Below, one piece after another: positions 28,443-38,805 of a stretch of 43,161 nucleotides of DNA. Both the position numbers and the translations under genes were made by a program. The number at the start of each line of letters is the position of its first letter. The stretch's first letter is position 1. Source of the stretch: Lachnospiraceae bacterium (GTDB lineage: Bacteria; Bacillota; Clostridia; Lachnospirales; Lachnospiraceae); NCBI GenBank assembly GCA_024691015.1, contig JAILOD010000329.1, positions 1-43,161 on the forward strand, read 5' to 3'. The notes under the pieces were generated by a model, which searched no databases, was not told where the DNA came from, and saw only the letters and a list, made by a program, of their open reading frames with translations.

Positions 28443-29798
28443 ATGATTCCTGAAGAATTTAAACAAAGAATGCAAAATTTTTTCGATAAAGATGAATATG
28501 AGGAATTTATCGGAACATTTGAGAAGGCTCCGGCAAAGGGGCTGAAGATAAATCCGCTTAAAAAAGGGTATGAGGGGGTTAAGGATTTTTTTAACCTTGA
28601 AAGTATCCCATGGAGTGAAAACGGCTTTTATTATGATCCGGAAGAAGCACCCGGTAAACACCCTCTTCATGAAGCGGGAGCCTATTATATACAGGAACCG
28701 TCCGCAATGGCTGTGTCGGATTATGCAGCAGCGCGCCCCGGTGAAAGAGTGCTGGACCTTTGTGCCGCACCAGGAGGAAAAAGCATCGGTCTTGCCATGA
28801 GCATGAAGAATAAAGGGCTGCTGGTATCAAATGAGATCGTTCCGAAAAGAGCGAAGATTTTAAGCGAAAATATTGAGAGAATGGGCATTTCGAATGCCGT
28901 TGTAATAAATGAAGATCCTGAGAAGCTTAAGAGGATCCTGCCCGGATTCTTTGACTGTATCGTTGTGGATGCACCCTGTTCGGGTGAAGGCATGTTCAGA
29001 AAAAATGAAGAGGCCGGAGGGGAATGGAGTCCCGAAAATGTTGCCCTGTGCGCCAAAAGGCAGGATATGATACTGGATGCCGCGGCAGAAATGCTAAAGA
29101 GCGGCGGAAGGATAATTTATTCCACCTGTACCTTTGCGCCGGAGGAGGATGAGGGAAGCATAAACCGCTTTCTCATTAGACACACGGATTACAGTGTCGG
29201 TGAAATAAAATCCTTCGAGGGCTTCGACAGCGGGATTCCCACACTGGTTGAAAACGGGCGTGAAGAATTAAAGCACACCCTAAGACTGTTTCCGCATCAC
29301 ATTCGCGGAGAGGGACATTTTATCGCTCTCCTTAAGCATAATGCGGAAGAGGCGGGTGGCGCCGGTTTTGCGTGGCTTGACAGGATTGACGATAAAACAA
29401 AAAAACTATGGCTGGATTTTAAAAAGGAAGCCGGAATAAAGGCGGAATTTAACGATTCATATACAATGTTCGGGAACAATCTGTATGCTCTGCCGGAAGA
29501 AATGATACCTCTTAAAGGGATAAAAACCTTAAGAGCAGGTCTGATGCTGGGTGAGGTTAAAAAGGACAGGTTCGTTCCCTCTCATTCGCTTGCGCTTTTT
29601 CTTGAACCGGATGAAGCCTTTAGTACGGAGATTGAATCCATAGATGCCGCAAGAGCATATCTGAAAGGAGAAACCCTTAATATCAAGGTCGAAAAAGGGT
29701 GGAGACTGGTCACATTTCACGGCTTTTCACTGGGCTGGGGCAAATCTGACGGACGCATCATAAAGAACCATTATCCCAAAGGCTTGAGAAAAACCTGA
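28443..29798 (+). CDS. RsmF-like (NOL1/NOP2/Sun family) rRNA cytosine-C5 methyltransferase
   Basis: SAM-dependent RNA m5C methyltransferase of 451 residues. The N-terminal substrate domain is at 1-95; VLDLCAAPGGKSIGLA (about 100) binds SAM; VDAPCSGEGMFRKNEEA (motif IV) and YSTCTFAPEEDEG (motif VI, catalytic Cys) complete the active site. After about residue 300 come the RsmF-type middle domain and a PUA-like RNA-binding domain (TLNIKVEKGWRLVTFHGFSLGWGK). The long C-terminal half separates it from RsmB. E. coli RsmF modifies 16S rRNA; the exact target here is unknown. ATG 28443 has AAGG at 9 bases. Confidence 0.93.
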   Translation: MIPEEFKQRMQNFFDKDEYEEFIGTFEKAPAKGLKINPLKKGYEGVKDFFNLESIPWSENGFYYDPEEAPGKHPLHEAGAYYIQEPSAMAVSDYAAARPGERVLDLCAAPGGKSIGLAMSMKNKGLLVSNEIVPKRAKILSENIERMGISNAVVINEDPEKLKRILPGFFDCIVVDAPCSGEGMFRKNEEAGGEWSPENVALCAKRQDMILDAAAEMLKSGGRIIYSTCTFAPEEDEGSINRFLIRHTDYSVGEIKSFEGFDSGIPTLVENGREELKHTLRLFPHHIRGEGHFIALLKHNAEEAGGAGFAWLDRIDDKTKKLWLDFKKEAGIKAEFNDSYTMFGNNLYALPEEMIPLKGIKTLRAGLMLGEVKKDRFVPSHSLALFLEPDEAFSTEIESIDAARAYLKGETLNIKVEKGWRLVTFHGFSLGWGKSDGRIIKNHYPKGLRKT

Positions 29799-29838
29799 GT
29801 AAAAGGCCTTAAATCTTTAATTAAACCCCATAAATTCA

Positions 29839-29867
29839 TTGACAAAACATATATGTATAGGTAGAAT
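29839..29867 (+). promoter_or_regulatory. ileS promoter
   Basis: Perfect TTGACA (29839-29844) and TAGAAT (29862-29867) at 17-base spacing. Transcription from about 29874 gives a leader of some 67 bases. This shows that the N-terminal extension of the ORF track entry (29839 onward) is not coding. Confidence 0.75.
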
Positions 29868-29940
29868 TTTTGTGGTATGCCCTACGAGAACGGGGTACCT
29901 ATGCCAAAGAGAACAGCATAGAAAACAGGAGGAAAAACCA

Positions 29941-32900
29941 ATGTACCAGAAGGTCAATACCGACATGAATTTTGTCGGCAGAGAAAAAGAGATCGAACAG
30001 TTTTGGAAAGACCATGACATTTTCAACAAGTCCATGGACAACAGGAAGAAGGGCGAAACCTATACGTTTTATGACGGACCGCCGACAGCTAACGGCAAGC
30101 CCCATATAGGTCACGTTCTTACAAGAGTTATCAAGGATATGATCCCGAGGTATCGTACGATGAAGGGATATTACGTTCCGAGAAAGGCCGGGTGGGATAC
30201 CCATGGTCTTCCCGTTGAGCTTGAGGTTGAGAAGCAGCTTGGACTGGACGGAAAGGAACAGATAGAGAAATACGGGCTGGAGCCCTTTATCAAGAAATGT
30301 AAAGAGTCTGTATGGAAATATAAGGGTATGTGGGAAGACTTCTCCGATACCGTAGGTTTCTGGGCAGACATGGATCATCCCTATGTCACATACGAGGATG
30401 ATTATATCGAATCCGAATGGTGGGCACTGAAAAAAATCTGGGATAAGAACCTTTTATACAAGGGCTTCAAGATCGTTCCCTACTGCCCCAGGTGCGGAAC
30501 CCCGCTTTCCTCACACGAGGTAGCACAGGGATACAAGAACGTAAAAGAGCGTTCCGCGATCGCAAGGTTTAAGGTTAAGGGCGAAGACGCATACATCCTT
30601 GCCTGGACCACCACACCCTGGACACTTCCGTCAAACGTGGGTCTTTGCGTAAATCCCGAAGAAACATATATCAAAACAAAGACAGCCGACGGCTATACAT
30701 ATTATATGGCTGAAGCACTTGCCGAAAAGGTTCTCGGCGGAGACGCTCCCACAGCACCTTATGAGATCCTCGAAAAATTCAAGGGAACGGATCTTGAATA
30801 CAAGGAGTACGAGTCTCTTTTCGAGTGCGCAGCTGTAGAGGCAGGAAAACAGAACAAAAAGGCTCACTTCGTTGTATGCGATGATTACGTTACAATGGAA
30901 GACGGTACCGGAGTAGTTCATATTGCTCCGGCCTTCGGTGAAGATGATGCCAGAGTCGGCAGAAAATACGATCTTCCCCTTGTTCAGTTCGTTGATGAAA
31001 AGGGTGAGATGACAGAGGAAACTCCCTTTGCAGGGCTCTTTGTTAAAAAAGCGGATCCCGAGGTATTAAAGGACTTAGAGAGCAGAGGCCTTCTTTTCTC
31101 GGCACCGAAATTCGAGCATGATTATCCCTTCTGCTGGAGATGCGATACACCGCTTATCTACTACGCAAGGGAATCCTGGTTCATCAAGATGAGCGAGGTT
31201 AAGGACGATCTGTTAAAGAACAACGACCAGATCAACTGGATCCCTCCCACGATAGGAAGCGGAAGGTTCGGAGAATGGCTCAGAAACATTCAGGATTGGG
31301 CCGTATCCAGAAACAGATACTGGGGAACACCCCTTAACATCTGGGAATGTCCGGACTGCCGCGAAAGAATCTCCATCGGTTCAAGAGAGGAGCTTTATAA
31401 GCTCAGCGGAAATGAAGAGGCAAAAACTGTAGAGCTTCACAGGCCTTATATAGACAAGATCACGGTTAAGTGTGAAAAGTGCGGAGGAACGATGAAGAGA
31501 GTTCCCGAGGTTATTGACTGCTGGTTCGATTCCGGAGCAATGCCCTTCGCACAGCACCATTATCCGTTTGAAAATAAAGAGCTTTTTGAAAGCCAGTATC
31601 CGGCAGCATTTATATCAGAGGCTGTGGACCAGACAAGAGGATGGTTCTATTCACTGCTTGCGGAGTCAACACTTCTGTTTGATTCACCTTCTTATAAGAA
31701 CGTAATAGTTCTGGGACTGGTCCAGGACGAAAACGGACAGAAGATGAGTAAGTCCAAGGGAAATGCGGTAGATCCTTTTGAAGCACTTGAGAAGTTCGGA
31801 GCAGATGCCATCAGATGGTATTTCTACATAAATTCCGCACCCTGGCTGCCCAACCGTTTCCACGACAAGGCCGTAATGGAAGGCCAGAGGAAATTTATGG
31901 GCACGCTCTGGAATACATACGCGTTCTTCGTGCTCTATGCAAATATCGATAACTTCGATGCCACAAAATACACACTTGACGAAAAGAGCCTTTCCACAAT
32001 GGACAGATGGCTTTTGTCAAGGCTTGGTACAACGGTAAGAGAAACCGATAAATGCCTCGAAAACTACAAGATCACGGAAGCAGCAAAATGCCTTCAGGAT
32101 TTTGTGGATGAGATGAGTAACTGGTATGTCCGCCTTTGCAGAAAGAGATTCTGGGCAAAGGGTATGGAGCAGGATAAGATAAATGCCTATATGGTGCTCT
32201 ACACCGCACTGGTTACTATATCAAAGGCAGCAGCTCCTCTCATCCCGTTTATGACAGAGCAGATCTATCAGAACCTTGTACGTTCGGTAGACGAAAGTGC
32301 ACCCGAATCCATCCATCTTACGGACTATCCTGTAATGGATGAAAGGTTTACGGACGAGAAGCTTGAAAAGGAAATGAAGGAAGTCTTAGACATCGTACAG
32401 CTTGGAAGAGCAGCCAGAAATGCCTGCAATATCAAGAACCGTCAGCCTCTTAAGACCATGATGATAAGGGCTGCGGAGGTACCGGACTTCTATAAGGAGA
32501 TAATCGCATCCGAGCTTAATGTAAAGGGTGTGCAGTTCACGGATGATGTAAGAGAGTTTACAACCTATCTCTTCAAGCCTCAGCTTAAGACCGTTGGTCC
32601 CAAGTACGGAAAGATAGTCGGAGCCATCAGGGAAAAGCTTGGAAGCATAGACGGAAACGAGGCTATGGATACACTGAATTCCGGAGAGCCCCTTAAGTTT
32701 GACATAGACGGAAACGAGGTTGTATTATCGAAAGAGGACCTTCTTATTGAAATGAGTAATAAGGAAGGCTTCGTGGAGCAGAGCTACGGCGGCATAACGG
32801 TCGTGCTCGACACCAATCTTACCGACGAGCTGGTAGAAGAAGGCTTCGTAAGAGAGCTTATCTCAAAGATCCAGACCATGAGAAAGGAAGCCGGCTTCGA

Positions 32901-33090
32901 GGTAATGGACAAGATAACGATCTACGTTGAAGGAAATGATAAACTCATTGCTTATATGAATAAGAACAATGACACCGTAACCGGTGAGACAATGGCAGAT
33001 TCCATTGTTGCCGGAAGCACGGACGGATACACAAAGGACTGGGATATAAACGGCGAACATGTAACTCTCGGCGTAAAAAAGAATTCATAA
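29941..33090 (+). CDS. ileS: Isoleucyl-tRNA synthetase, type 2 (eukaryote-like)
   Basis: Class-I aminoacyl-tRNA synthetase of 1049 residues. The HIGH motif is in PPTANGKPHIGHVL and KMSKS is in GQKMSKSKGNAVDP. The CP1 editing domain lies at about 190-400 (LAWTTTPWTLPSNVGL). Zinc-type cysteines are seen in CPRCGTPLSSHE and CPDCRERI...CEKCGG. The stretch KAGWDTHGLPVELEVEKQLG and the long C-terminus match the type-2, eukaryote-like IleS class, which in other species is less sensitive to mupirocin. ATG 29941 is chosen because AGGAGG lies 8 bases upstream; the track start at 29839 lies at the promoter. Confidence 0.97.
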   Translation: MYQKVNTDMNFVGREKEIEQFWKDHDIFNKSMDNRKKGETYTFYDGPPTANGKPHIGHVLTRVIKDMIPRYRTMKGYYVPRKAGWDTHGLPVELEVEKQLGLDGKEQIEKYGLEPFIKKCKESVWKYKGMWEDFSDTVGFWADMDHPYVTYEDDYIESEWWALKKIWDKNLLYKGFKIVPYCPRCGTPLSSHEVAQGYKNVKERSAIARFKVKGEDAYILAWTTTPWTLPSNVGLCVNPEETYIKTKTADGYTYYMAEALAEKVLGGDAPTAPYEILEKFKGTDLEYKEYESLFECAAVEAGKQNKKAHFVVCDDYVTMEDGTGVVHIAPAFGEDDARVGRKYDLPLVQFVDEKGEMTEETPFAGLFVKKADPEVLKDLESRGLLFSAPKFEHDYPFCWRCDTPLIYYARESWFIKMSEVKDDLLKNNDQINWIPPTIGSGRFGEWLRNIQDWAVSRNRYWGTPLNIWECPDCRERISIGSREELYKLSGNEEAKTVELHRPYIDKITVKCEKCGGTMKRVPEVIDCWFDSGAMPFAQHHYPFENKELFESQYPAAFISEAVDQTRGWFYSLLAESTLLFDSPSYKNVIVLGLVQDENGQKMSKSKGNAVDPFEALEKFGADAIRWYFYINSAPWLPNRFHDKAVMEGQRKFMGTLWNTYAFFVLYANIDNFDATKYTLDEKSLSTMDRWLLSRLGTTVRETDKCLENYKITEAAKCLQDFVDEMSNWYVRLCRKRFWAKGMEQDKINAYMVLYTALVTISKAAAPLIPFMTEQIYQNLVRSVDESAPESIHLTDYPVMDERFTDEKLEKEMKEVLDIVQLGRAARNACNIKNRQPLKTMMIRAAEVPDFYKEIIASELNVKGVQFTDDVREFTTYLFKPQLKTVGPKYGKIVGAIREKLGSIDGNEAMDTLNSGEPLKFDIDGNEVVLSKEDLLIEMSNKEGFVEQSYGGITVVLDTNLTDELVEEGFVRELISKIQTMRKEAGFEVMDKITIYVEGNDKLIAYMNKNNDTVTGETMADSIVAGSTDGYTKDWDINGEHVTLGVKKNS

Positions 33091-33103
33091 ACGGAGGATG
33101 ATG

Positions 33104-35587
33104 ATGTTAGGAGACAACAAATTATTTGACAAAGAAGCGTTCAAAAAGGCTTTAAGCGACAACGTAAAGGTGCTCTTTAGAAAGACCATCAAGGAAGCCG
33201 ATGAACAGCAGATCTTCCAGGCTGTGTGTTACACGGTTAAGGATGAGATCGTAGAGAAATGGATGGAGACACAGAGGGTATATGACAAGGAAGACCCCAA
33301 GACGGTTTATTATCTGTCGATGGAATTCCTTATGGGAAGAGCTCTCGGCAACAACCTCATCAATCTCTGCCACTATGACGAGGTTAAAAAGGCCCTGAAG
33401 GAGCTGGATATCGATATCAACCTCGTGGAAGATCAGGAACCCGACGCAGCACTCGGTAACGGTGGTCTCGGCCGTCTTGCAGCCTGCTTCCTGGATTCAC
33501 TTGCAACTCTTGGCTACAGCTCATACGGCTGCGGTATCCGTTATAAGTACGGAATGTTCAAGCAGAAGATAAAGGACGGATATCAGCTTGAGATCCCGGA
33601 TGACTGGCTTAGAGAGGGAAATCCCTTCGAGCTTCGCCGCAGGGAATATAAGAAAGAGGTTAAGTTCGGCGGTTACGTAAAGGTTGAAACAGATCCCAGC
33701 GGAAGAAATCATTTCATCCAGGAAGGTTATCAGTCCGTAATGGCTGTTCCCTATGATATGCCCATCGTCGGCTACGGAAACGGCATTGTAAATACTCTTC
33801 GTATCTGGGATGCAGAGCCCGTTGAGTGCTTCCAGCTTGATTCGTTCGATAAGGGTGATTACAAGAAGGCTGTTGAGCAGGACAATCTTGCACGTAATAT
33901 CGTAGAGGTTCTTTACCCCAACGACAATCACTATGCAGGTAAGGAGCTCCGCTTAAAGCAGCAGTATTTCTTCATCTCGGCATCCGTTCAGGAAGCTGTA
34001 GAAAAGTACATGAGAAAGCATAACGATATCCGTAAATTTGCTGAAAAGAATATCTTCCAGCTTAACGATACACATCCCACGGTTGCTATCCCCGAGCTTA
34101 TGAGGATCCTTATGGATGAGCACGGGCTCAGCTGGGATGAGGCATGGAATGTTACAACACATACCTGTGCATACACAAACCACACGATCATGAGCGAGGC
34201 TTTAGAGAAATGGCCTATCGAGCTGTTCTCAAGGCTTCTTCCCCGTGTATACCAGATCGTTGAAGAGATCAACAGACGTTTCTGCGAGGAGATCGGAAGA
34301 AGATATCCCGGAGATAACGAGAAGATCCGCAAGATGGCTATCATATACGACGGTCAGATCAGAATGGCATACCTTGCTATCTGCGCAGGCTTCTCCGTAA
34401 ACGGTGTTGCAAGACTTCATACAGAGATCCTTAAGAATCAGGAGCTCAAGGACTTCTATGAGATGATGCCCGAGAAGTTCAACAACAAGACAAACGGTAT
34501 CACACAGAGAAGATTCCTGCTTCACGCAAATCCCCAGCTTGCAAAGTGGGTTACTTCACATATCGGTCCCGACTGGATAACAGACCTTTCAAAGATCAAG
34601 GGTATCGAGGTTTATGCCGATGACAAGAAGGCCCAGAGCGAGTTTATGAACATCAAGTTCAAGAATAAGGAAAGGCTTGCAAAGTATATCTTAGAGCACA
34701 ACGGAATCGAGGTTAATCCGAGATCTATCTTCGACGTTCAGGTTAAGAGACTTCATGAATACAAGAGACAGCTCCTTAACATCCTTCACGTTATGTACCT
34801 TTACAATAAGATAAAAGAGCATCCCGAAATGGACTTCTATCCCAGAACATTTATTTTCGGAGCAAAGGCGGCAGCGGGCTACAAGACAGCAAAGCTTACA
34901 ATAAAGCTTATAAACTCTGTTGCTGATGTTATAAATAACGATGCTTCGATAGACGGAAAGATCAAGGTTGTATTTATTGAAGATTACAAGGTTTCAAACG
35001 CAGAGATAATCTTTGCTGCAGCAGATGTATCAGAGCAGATCTCCACAGCATCAAAGGAGGCTTCCGGTACGGGTAACATGAAGTTCATGCTTAACGGAGC
35101 CCTCACCATCGGTACAATGGACGGTGCAAACGTGGAGATGGCCGAGGAAGTTGGCGAAGAGAATATGTTCATCTTCGGTCTGAGAGCAAACGAGGTTATC
35201 GATTTTGAGAACAACGGCGGCTATTCACCTATGGATATCTTCAACAACGACCAGGATATCAGAAACGTGCTTATGCAGCTGATCAACGGCTTCTATGCCC
35301 AGAACGATCCCGAGCTGTTCAGAGATCTTTACAACTCTCTGCTTAACACACAGAGCACATCTCGCGCAGACAGATACTTTATCCTGAAGGATTTCAGAGC
35401 TTATGCCGAGGCACAGGAAAAGGTCGGAAAGCTTTACAAGGACGAAAAGGAGTGGGCAAGAAAAGCCATTCTTAATACTGCAGCTGCAGGCAAGTTCTCA
35501 TCAGACAGAACAATTCAGGAGTATGTGGATGAGATATGGCATCTTGATCATGTAACGATCAAGAAAAAGAGCTCATTCAGGAGGTGA
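33104..35587 (+). CDS. glgP: Glycogen/starch/alpha-glucan phosphorylase
   Basis: PLP-dependent cytosolic enzyme releasing glucose 1-phosphate from glycogen or maltodextrins. The 827-residue length is that of family GT35. Signatures are [56 protein letters not shown], and [27 protein letters not shown], where the Lys in GNMKF binds PLP. Three ATGs run in tandem (33098, 33101, 33104); the third has GGAGG at 6-base spacing and is preferred. It begins 13 bases after ileS, so it may be read from the ileS promoter. The hydratase gene follows 4 bases after the stop. Confidence 0.97.
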   Translation: MLGDNKLFDKEAFKKALSDNVKVLFRKTIKEADEQQIFQAVCYTVKDEIVEKWMETQRVYDKEDPKTVYYLSMEFLMGRALGNNLINLCHYDEVKKALKELDIDINLVEDQEPDAALGNGGLGRLAACFLDSLATLGYSSYGCGIRYKYGMFKQKIKDGYQLEIPDDWLREGNPFELRRREYKKEVKFGGYVKVETDPSGRNHFIQEGYQSVMAVPYDMPIVGYGNGIVNTLRIWDAEPVECFQLDSFDKGDYKKAVEQDNLARNIVEVLYPNDNHYAGKELRLKQQYFFISASVQEAVEKYMRKHNDIRKFAEKNIFQLNDTHPTVAIPELMRILMDEHGLSWDEAWNVTTHTCAYTNHTIMSEALEKWPIELFSRLLPRVYQIVEEINRRFCEEIGRRYPGDNEKIRKMAIIYDGQIRMAYLAICAGFSVNGVARLHTEILKNQELKDFYEMMPEKFNNKTNGITQRRFLLHANPQLAKWVTSHIGPDWITDLSKIKGIEVYADDKKAQSEFMNIKFKNKERLAKYILEHNGIEVNPRSIFDVQVKRLHEYKRQLLNILHVMYLYNKIKEHPEMDFYPRTFIFGAKAAAGYKTAKLTIKLINSVADVINNDASIDGKIKVVFIEDYKVSNAEIIFAAADVSEQISTASKEASGTGNMKFMLNGALTIGTMDGANVEMAEEVGEENMFIFGLRANEVIDFENNGGYSPMDIFNNDQDIRNVLMQLINGFYAQNDPELFRDLYNSLLNTQSTSRADRYFILKDFRAYAEAQEKVGKLYKDEKEWARKAILNTAAAGKFSSDRTIQEYVDEIWHLDHVTIKKKSSFRR

Positions 35588-35591
35588 AAGA

Positions 35592-37865
35592 ATGTCTGAT
35601 GCAATAAGTGTCAGGAATAGGGGCGCGTATTTAAAGAACGGGACTGAGCTTATTGACAGTCTTGATGTAAATAAAGATGAGGCAAAGAAGGGTACCATAG
35701 CTTATGGTATCCTGAAAAGCCACAATACCTCGGATAATATGGAGAAGCTTAAGATAAAGTTTGACTGTATCACATCCCATGATATTACCTATGTCGGGAT
35801 CATACAGACAGCAAGAGCTTCGGGTCTTCAGAAATTCCCGCTTCCGTATATCCTTACAAACTGTCACAATTCACTTTGTGCGGTCGGTGGTACCATAAAT
35901 GAAGATGACCATGTTTTCGGTCTTACGGCAGCTAAGAAATACGGCGGAACCTACGTTCCTCCCAATCTTGCGGTTATTCACCAGTATGCAAGGGAAATGC
36001 TTGCCGGCGGCGGAAGGATGATCTTAGGTTCGGATTCTCACACACGTTACGGAGCACTTGGCACCATGGCTATGGGAGAAGGCGGACCAGAGCTGGTTAA
36101 GCAGCTTCTGCAGCAGACATACGATATTGCAATGCCCGAGGTTGTAGCCATCTACCTTCACGGAGACGTAAATCCCGGTGTGGGTCCTCAGGATGTAGCA
36201 ATAGCTTTAATAGGAAAGCTTTTCAAAGAAGGCATCGTAAAGAATAAGGTAATGGAATTTGTAGGGCCCGGTGTTAAGGCTCTGTCAGCAGATTTCAGGA
36301 TCGGTATAGACGTAATGACAACAGAGACCACCTGTCTTTCTTCTATATGGCAGACAGATGATGAAATAGCACTCTGGTACGATACACATGGCAGAAGAGA
36401 CGACTATAAGGAGCTTAAGCCGGCAGACGTTGCATATTACGATAATGTAGTGGATGTGGATCTTTCGGCAATGAAACCTATGATCGCAATGCCTTACCAT
36501 CCTTCCTGCGCTTATACCATAGAAGAGGTAAATGCAAATCTTAAGGACATTCTTCACGAGGTTGAAGAGAGGGCTAAGATCTCATTTGGAGACAAGGTTA
36601 AGGTGGATCTTTCCGGAAAGATAAGTAACGGAAAGCTTTTAACCGATCAGGGAGTTATAGCAGGCTGCGCCGGAGGCGGTTTCGAAAACCTTTGTGTTGC
36701 GGCAGATATCTTGGATGGTGCAGATACGGGTAACGGAGAATTTTCCTTAAGTGTTTATCCTGCATCCATGCCTGTATATATGGAGCTTGTAAGAAACGGT
36801 GCGGCAGAAAAGCTCATCGGAGCCGGTGCTGTTGTAAAGCCAGCCTTCTGCGGGCCCTGCTTCGGAGCAGGAGATACACCTTCAAACAATGCCTTCTCAA
36901 TTAGACATTCAACCAGGAACTTCCCGAACAGAGAAGGCTCAAAGGTTCAGGAAGGACAGGTTTCCTCCGTTGCTCTTATGGATGCACGTTCCATTGCGGC
37001 AACTGCAGCCAACAAGGGTATTTTAACACCCGCAACGGATCTGGAGGGCTTAAAGCTCGGTAAATATAAGTATCATTTTGATAAGTCCATATACGATAAG
37101 AGAGTCTTTGATTCAAAGGGCGTGGCCGACAGCTCCACAGAGCTTAAGATGGGACCCAACATCAAGGACTGGCCTAAAATGGCAGAGCTTACGGATAATC
37201 TTATCTTAAAGGTTGTTTCGGAAATACACGATCCCGTTACAACAACCGATGAGCTCATTCCTTCGGGAGAGACCTCATCCTACAGGTCGAACCCCTTAAG
37301 GCTTGCGGAGTTTGCGCTTTCAAGAAGAGATCCCGAATATGTGGGACGTGCAAAGGCCGTAAGAGAGATAGAGACAGCAAGAGAGAAGTCAGTGTCTGAC
37401 GGAGAAGCAGCGGTTAATGCAGACAAGGAGCTCGTTGCAGCTATGAAGGCAGTAAAAGCAGAGTTTTCTGATGTTAATCTTGAAAACACGGGAATCGGAT
37501 CTACCATATTTGCCGTAAAGCCCGGCGACGGTTCGGCAAGAGAACAGGCCGCAAGCTGCCAGAAGGTTTTAGGCGGATGGGCAAATATCGCAAACGAGTA
37601 TGCGACAAAGAGATACAGAAGCAATCTGATAAACTGGGGAATGCTGCCTTTTGTTATTGACGGAGATATTCCGTTTAAGAATCTGGACTATATATTTGTT
37701 CCGGATATCAGAAATGCGGTAGCAGAGAAAAGAGCCGAAATAGCTGCCTATGTTGTAAAAGACGGTGGGCTCGAAAAATTTTCACTGTCACTTGGGGAAC
37801 TTACGGAGAATGAGAAGCAGATCATCTTAGATGGCTGTCTTATAAATTTCAACAGGGTAAAATAA
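35592..37865 (+). CDS. Aconitase-family hydratase, divergent; substrate uncertain
   Basis: 757-residue Fe-S dehydratase with the mitochondrial aconitase layout. [20 protein letters not shown] corresponds to the aconitase GTDSHTPNGGG segment. CGPCFGAG gives two of the three cluster cysteines, and [10 protein letters not shown] matches the substrate-binding RNFTGR motif. [18 protein letters not shown] corresponds to the GSSREH motif with the catalytic Ser and Arg kept. The first cluster Cys lies in [11 protein letters not shown], where standard aconitases have GSCTNSS, an unusual change. Citrate/isocitrate is possible, but a related hydroxy acid is too. Its TAA overlaps the ATG of the next gene by one base. 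Confidence 0.85.
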   Translation: MSDAISVRNRGAYLKNGTELIDSLDVNKDEAKKGTIAYGILKSHNTSDNMEKLKIKFDCITSHDITYVGIIQTARASGLQKFPLPYILTNCHNSLCAVGGTINEDDHVFGLTAAKKYGGTYVPPNLAVIHQYAREMLAGGGRMILGSDSHTRYGALGTMAMGEGGPELVKQLLQQTYDIAMPEVVAIYLHGDVNPGVGPQDVAIALIGKLFKEGIVKNKVMEFVGPGVKALSADFRIGIDVMTTETTCLSSIWQTDDEIALWYDTHGRRDDYKELKPADVAYYDNVVDVDLSAMKPMIAMPYHPSCAYTIEEVNANLKDILHEVEERAKISFGDKVKVDLSGKISNGKLLTDQGVIAGCAGGGFENLCVAADILDGADTGNGEFSLSVYPASMPVYMELVRNGAAEKLIGAGAVVKPAFCGPCFGAGDTPSNNAFSIRHSTRNFPNREGSKVQEGQVSSVALMDARSIAATAANKGILTPATDLEGLKLGKYKYHFDKSIYDKRVFDSKGVADSSTELKMGPNIKDWPKMAELTDNLILKVVSEIHDPVTTTDELIPSGETSSYRSNPLRLAEFALSRRDPEYVGRAKAVREIETAREKSVSDGEAAVNADKELVAAMKAVKAEFSDVNLENTGIGSTIFAVKPGDGSAREQAASCQKVLGGWANIANEYATKRYRSNLINWGMLPFVIDGDIPFKNLDYIFVPDIRNAVAEKRAEIAAYVVKDGGLEKFSLSLGELTENEKQIILDGCLINFNRVK

Positions 37866-38545
37866 TGGAAGAAGTAATTGATGATGGAGCGATGGCGCTG
37901 GTTAATGCCATCGGAATGAATGAGGGCGTGGATAGCTGGCAGACAGTTATCCTGCTCTACAATTCAGCTCTTAAAGAGGTGGGTACAAAGCTGGAGATCT
38001 TAAATGACGAATTCCAGCATGTTCACAGGTACAATCCTATCGAACATATAAAATCAAGAACAAAGTCACCGGAGAGCATAGTAAAAAAGCTGAAAAAACG
38101 CGGGTATGAATCTACCATCGAAAATATGGTAAAATACGTAAATGATATAGCCGGAATAAGAGTAATATGCTCTTTTACGGCAGATATCTACCGTATAGCG
38201 GAAATGCTCGCCAACCAGAGTGATATTAAAGTCATATCCATAAAGGACTATATAAAAAGTCCGAAGGAAAGCGGATATAAGAGCTATCACATGATAGTCA
38301 CCATCCCGATCTTCCTTTCCGACGGACCGGTAGAAACAAAGGTTGAGATACAGATAAGAACCGTTGCAATGGATTTCTGGGCTTCTTTGGAGCATAAGAT
38401 AAACTATAAATTTGAGGGTGAGGCTCCCGAGCATATAAAAAGAGAGCTTTACGAGTGCGCAGAGATGGTTTCCGACCTGGATGCGAGAATGATGTCACTT
38501 AACGAAGAGATCCGCGAATATGCACAGAAGAATGAAGGGGACTGA
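37865..38545 (+). CDS. Small alarmone synthetase (RelQ/YjbM type GTP pyrophosphokinase)
   Basis: 226-residue single-domain (p)ppGpp synthetase. YVNDIAGIRVICSFTADIYRIAEML, IKDYIKSPKESGYKSYHMIV and VEIQIRTVAMDFWASLEHKINYK are the RelA/SpoT synthetase motifs, including the Gln/Glu of EIQIRT and the Tyr that stacks on the acceptor nucleotide. No hydrolase (HD), TGS or ACT domain is present, so control would be transcriptional or allosteric. It is coupled by a one-base overlap (TAATG) to the hydratase, third in a glgP-hydratase-synthetase operon. Confidence 0.94.
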   Translation: MEEVIDDGAMALVNAIGMNEGVDSWQTVILLYNSALKEVGTKLEILNDEFQHVHRYNPIEHIKSRTKSPESIVKKLKKRGYESTIENMVKYVNDIAGIRVICSFTADIYRIAEMLANQSDIKVISIKDYIKSPKESGYKSYHMIVTIPIFLSDGPVETKVEIQIRTVAMDFWASLEHKINYKFEGEAPEHIKRELYECAEMVSDLDARMMSLNEEIREYAQKNEGD

Positions 38546-38576
38546 AAAACAAAAAGGTCCCCTATAAAAGAGGAGT

Positions 38577-38617
38577 GGCAGCGAATTAAAAGTTCAGAGG
38601 TCTTTAAATTCGCTGCC
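38577..38617. other. Long near-perfect hairpin downstream of the alarmone synthetase
   Basis: Two 16-base arms pair except for one A-A mismatch, with a 9-base loop (TTCAGAGGT). No T-run follows on either strand, so it is not a canonical terminator; it may be an mRNA 3'-end stabiliser or a processing site. A second 7-bp stem (AGGGGAC/GTCCCCT) overlaps the end of the synthetase gene just upstream. The rest of 38618-38805 is AT-rich with no clear feature. Confidence 0.55.
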
Positions 38618-38805
38618 TATTATGAAAAAATTATCATTGTGATGAGAACAATTACTCGTTCTTGATAGATTATATATTAGCAACATGTTATGAATAAATT
38701 ATGAACAAGATGTGAATATATAGTAAAATGTTATAAAAATTATAGAAATCTAACCAATGTTTAGTACATATTATACATATATAAAACATGAAAGGGAAAG
38801 ATGCA

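Noticed and set aside
29839-29940. 34-residue N-terminal extension of IleS in the ORF track
   Set aside because: The extension starts on the -35 box of a consensus promoter; AGGAGG before ATG 29941 gives the family N-terminus.
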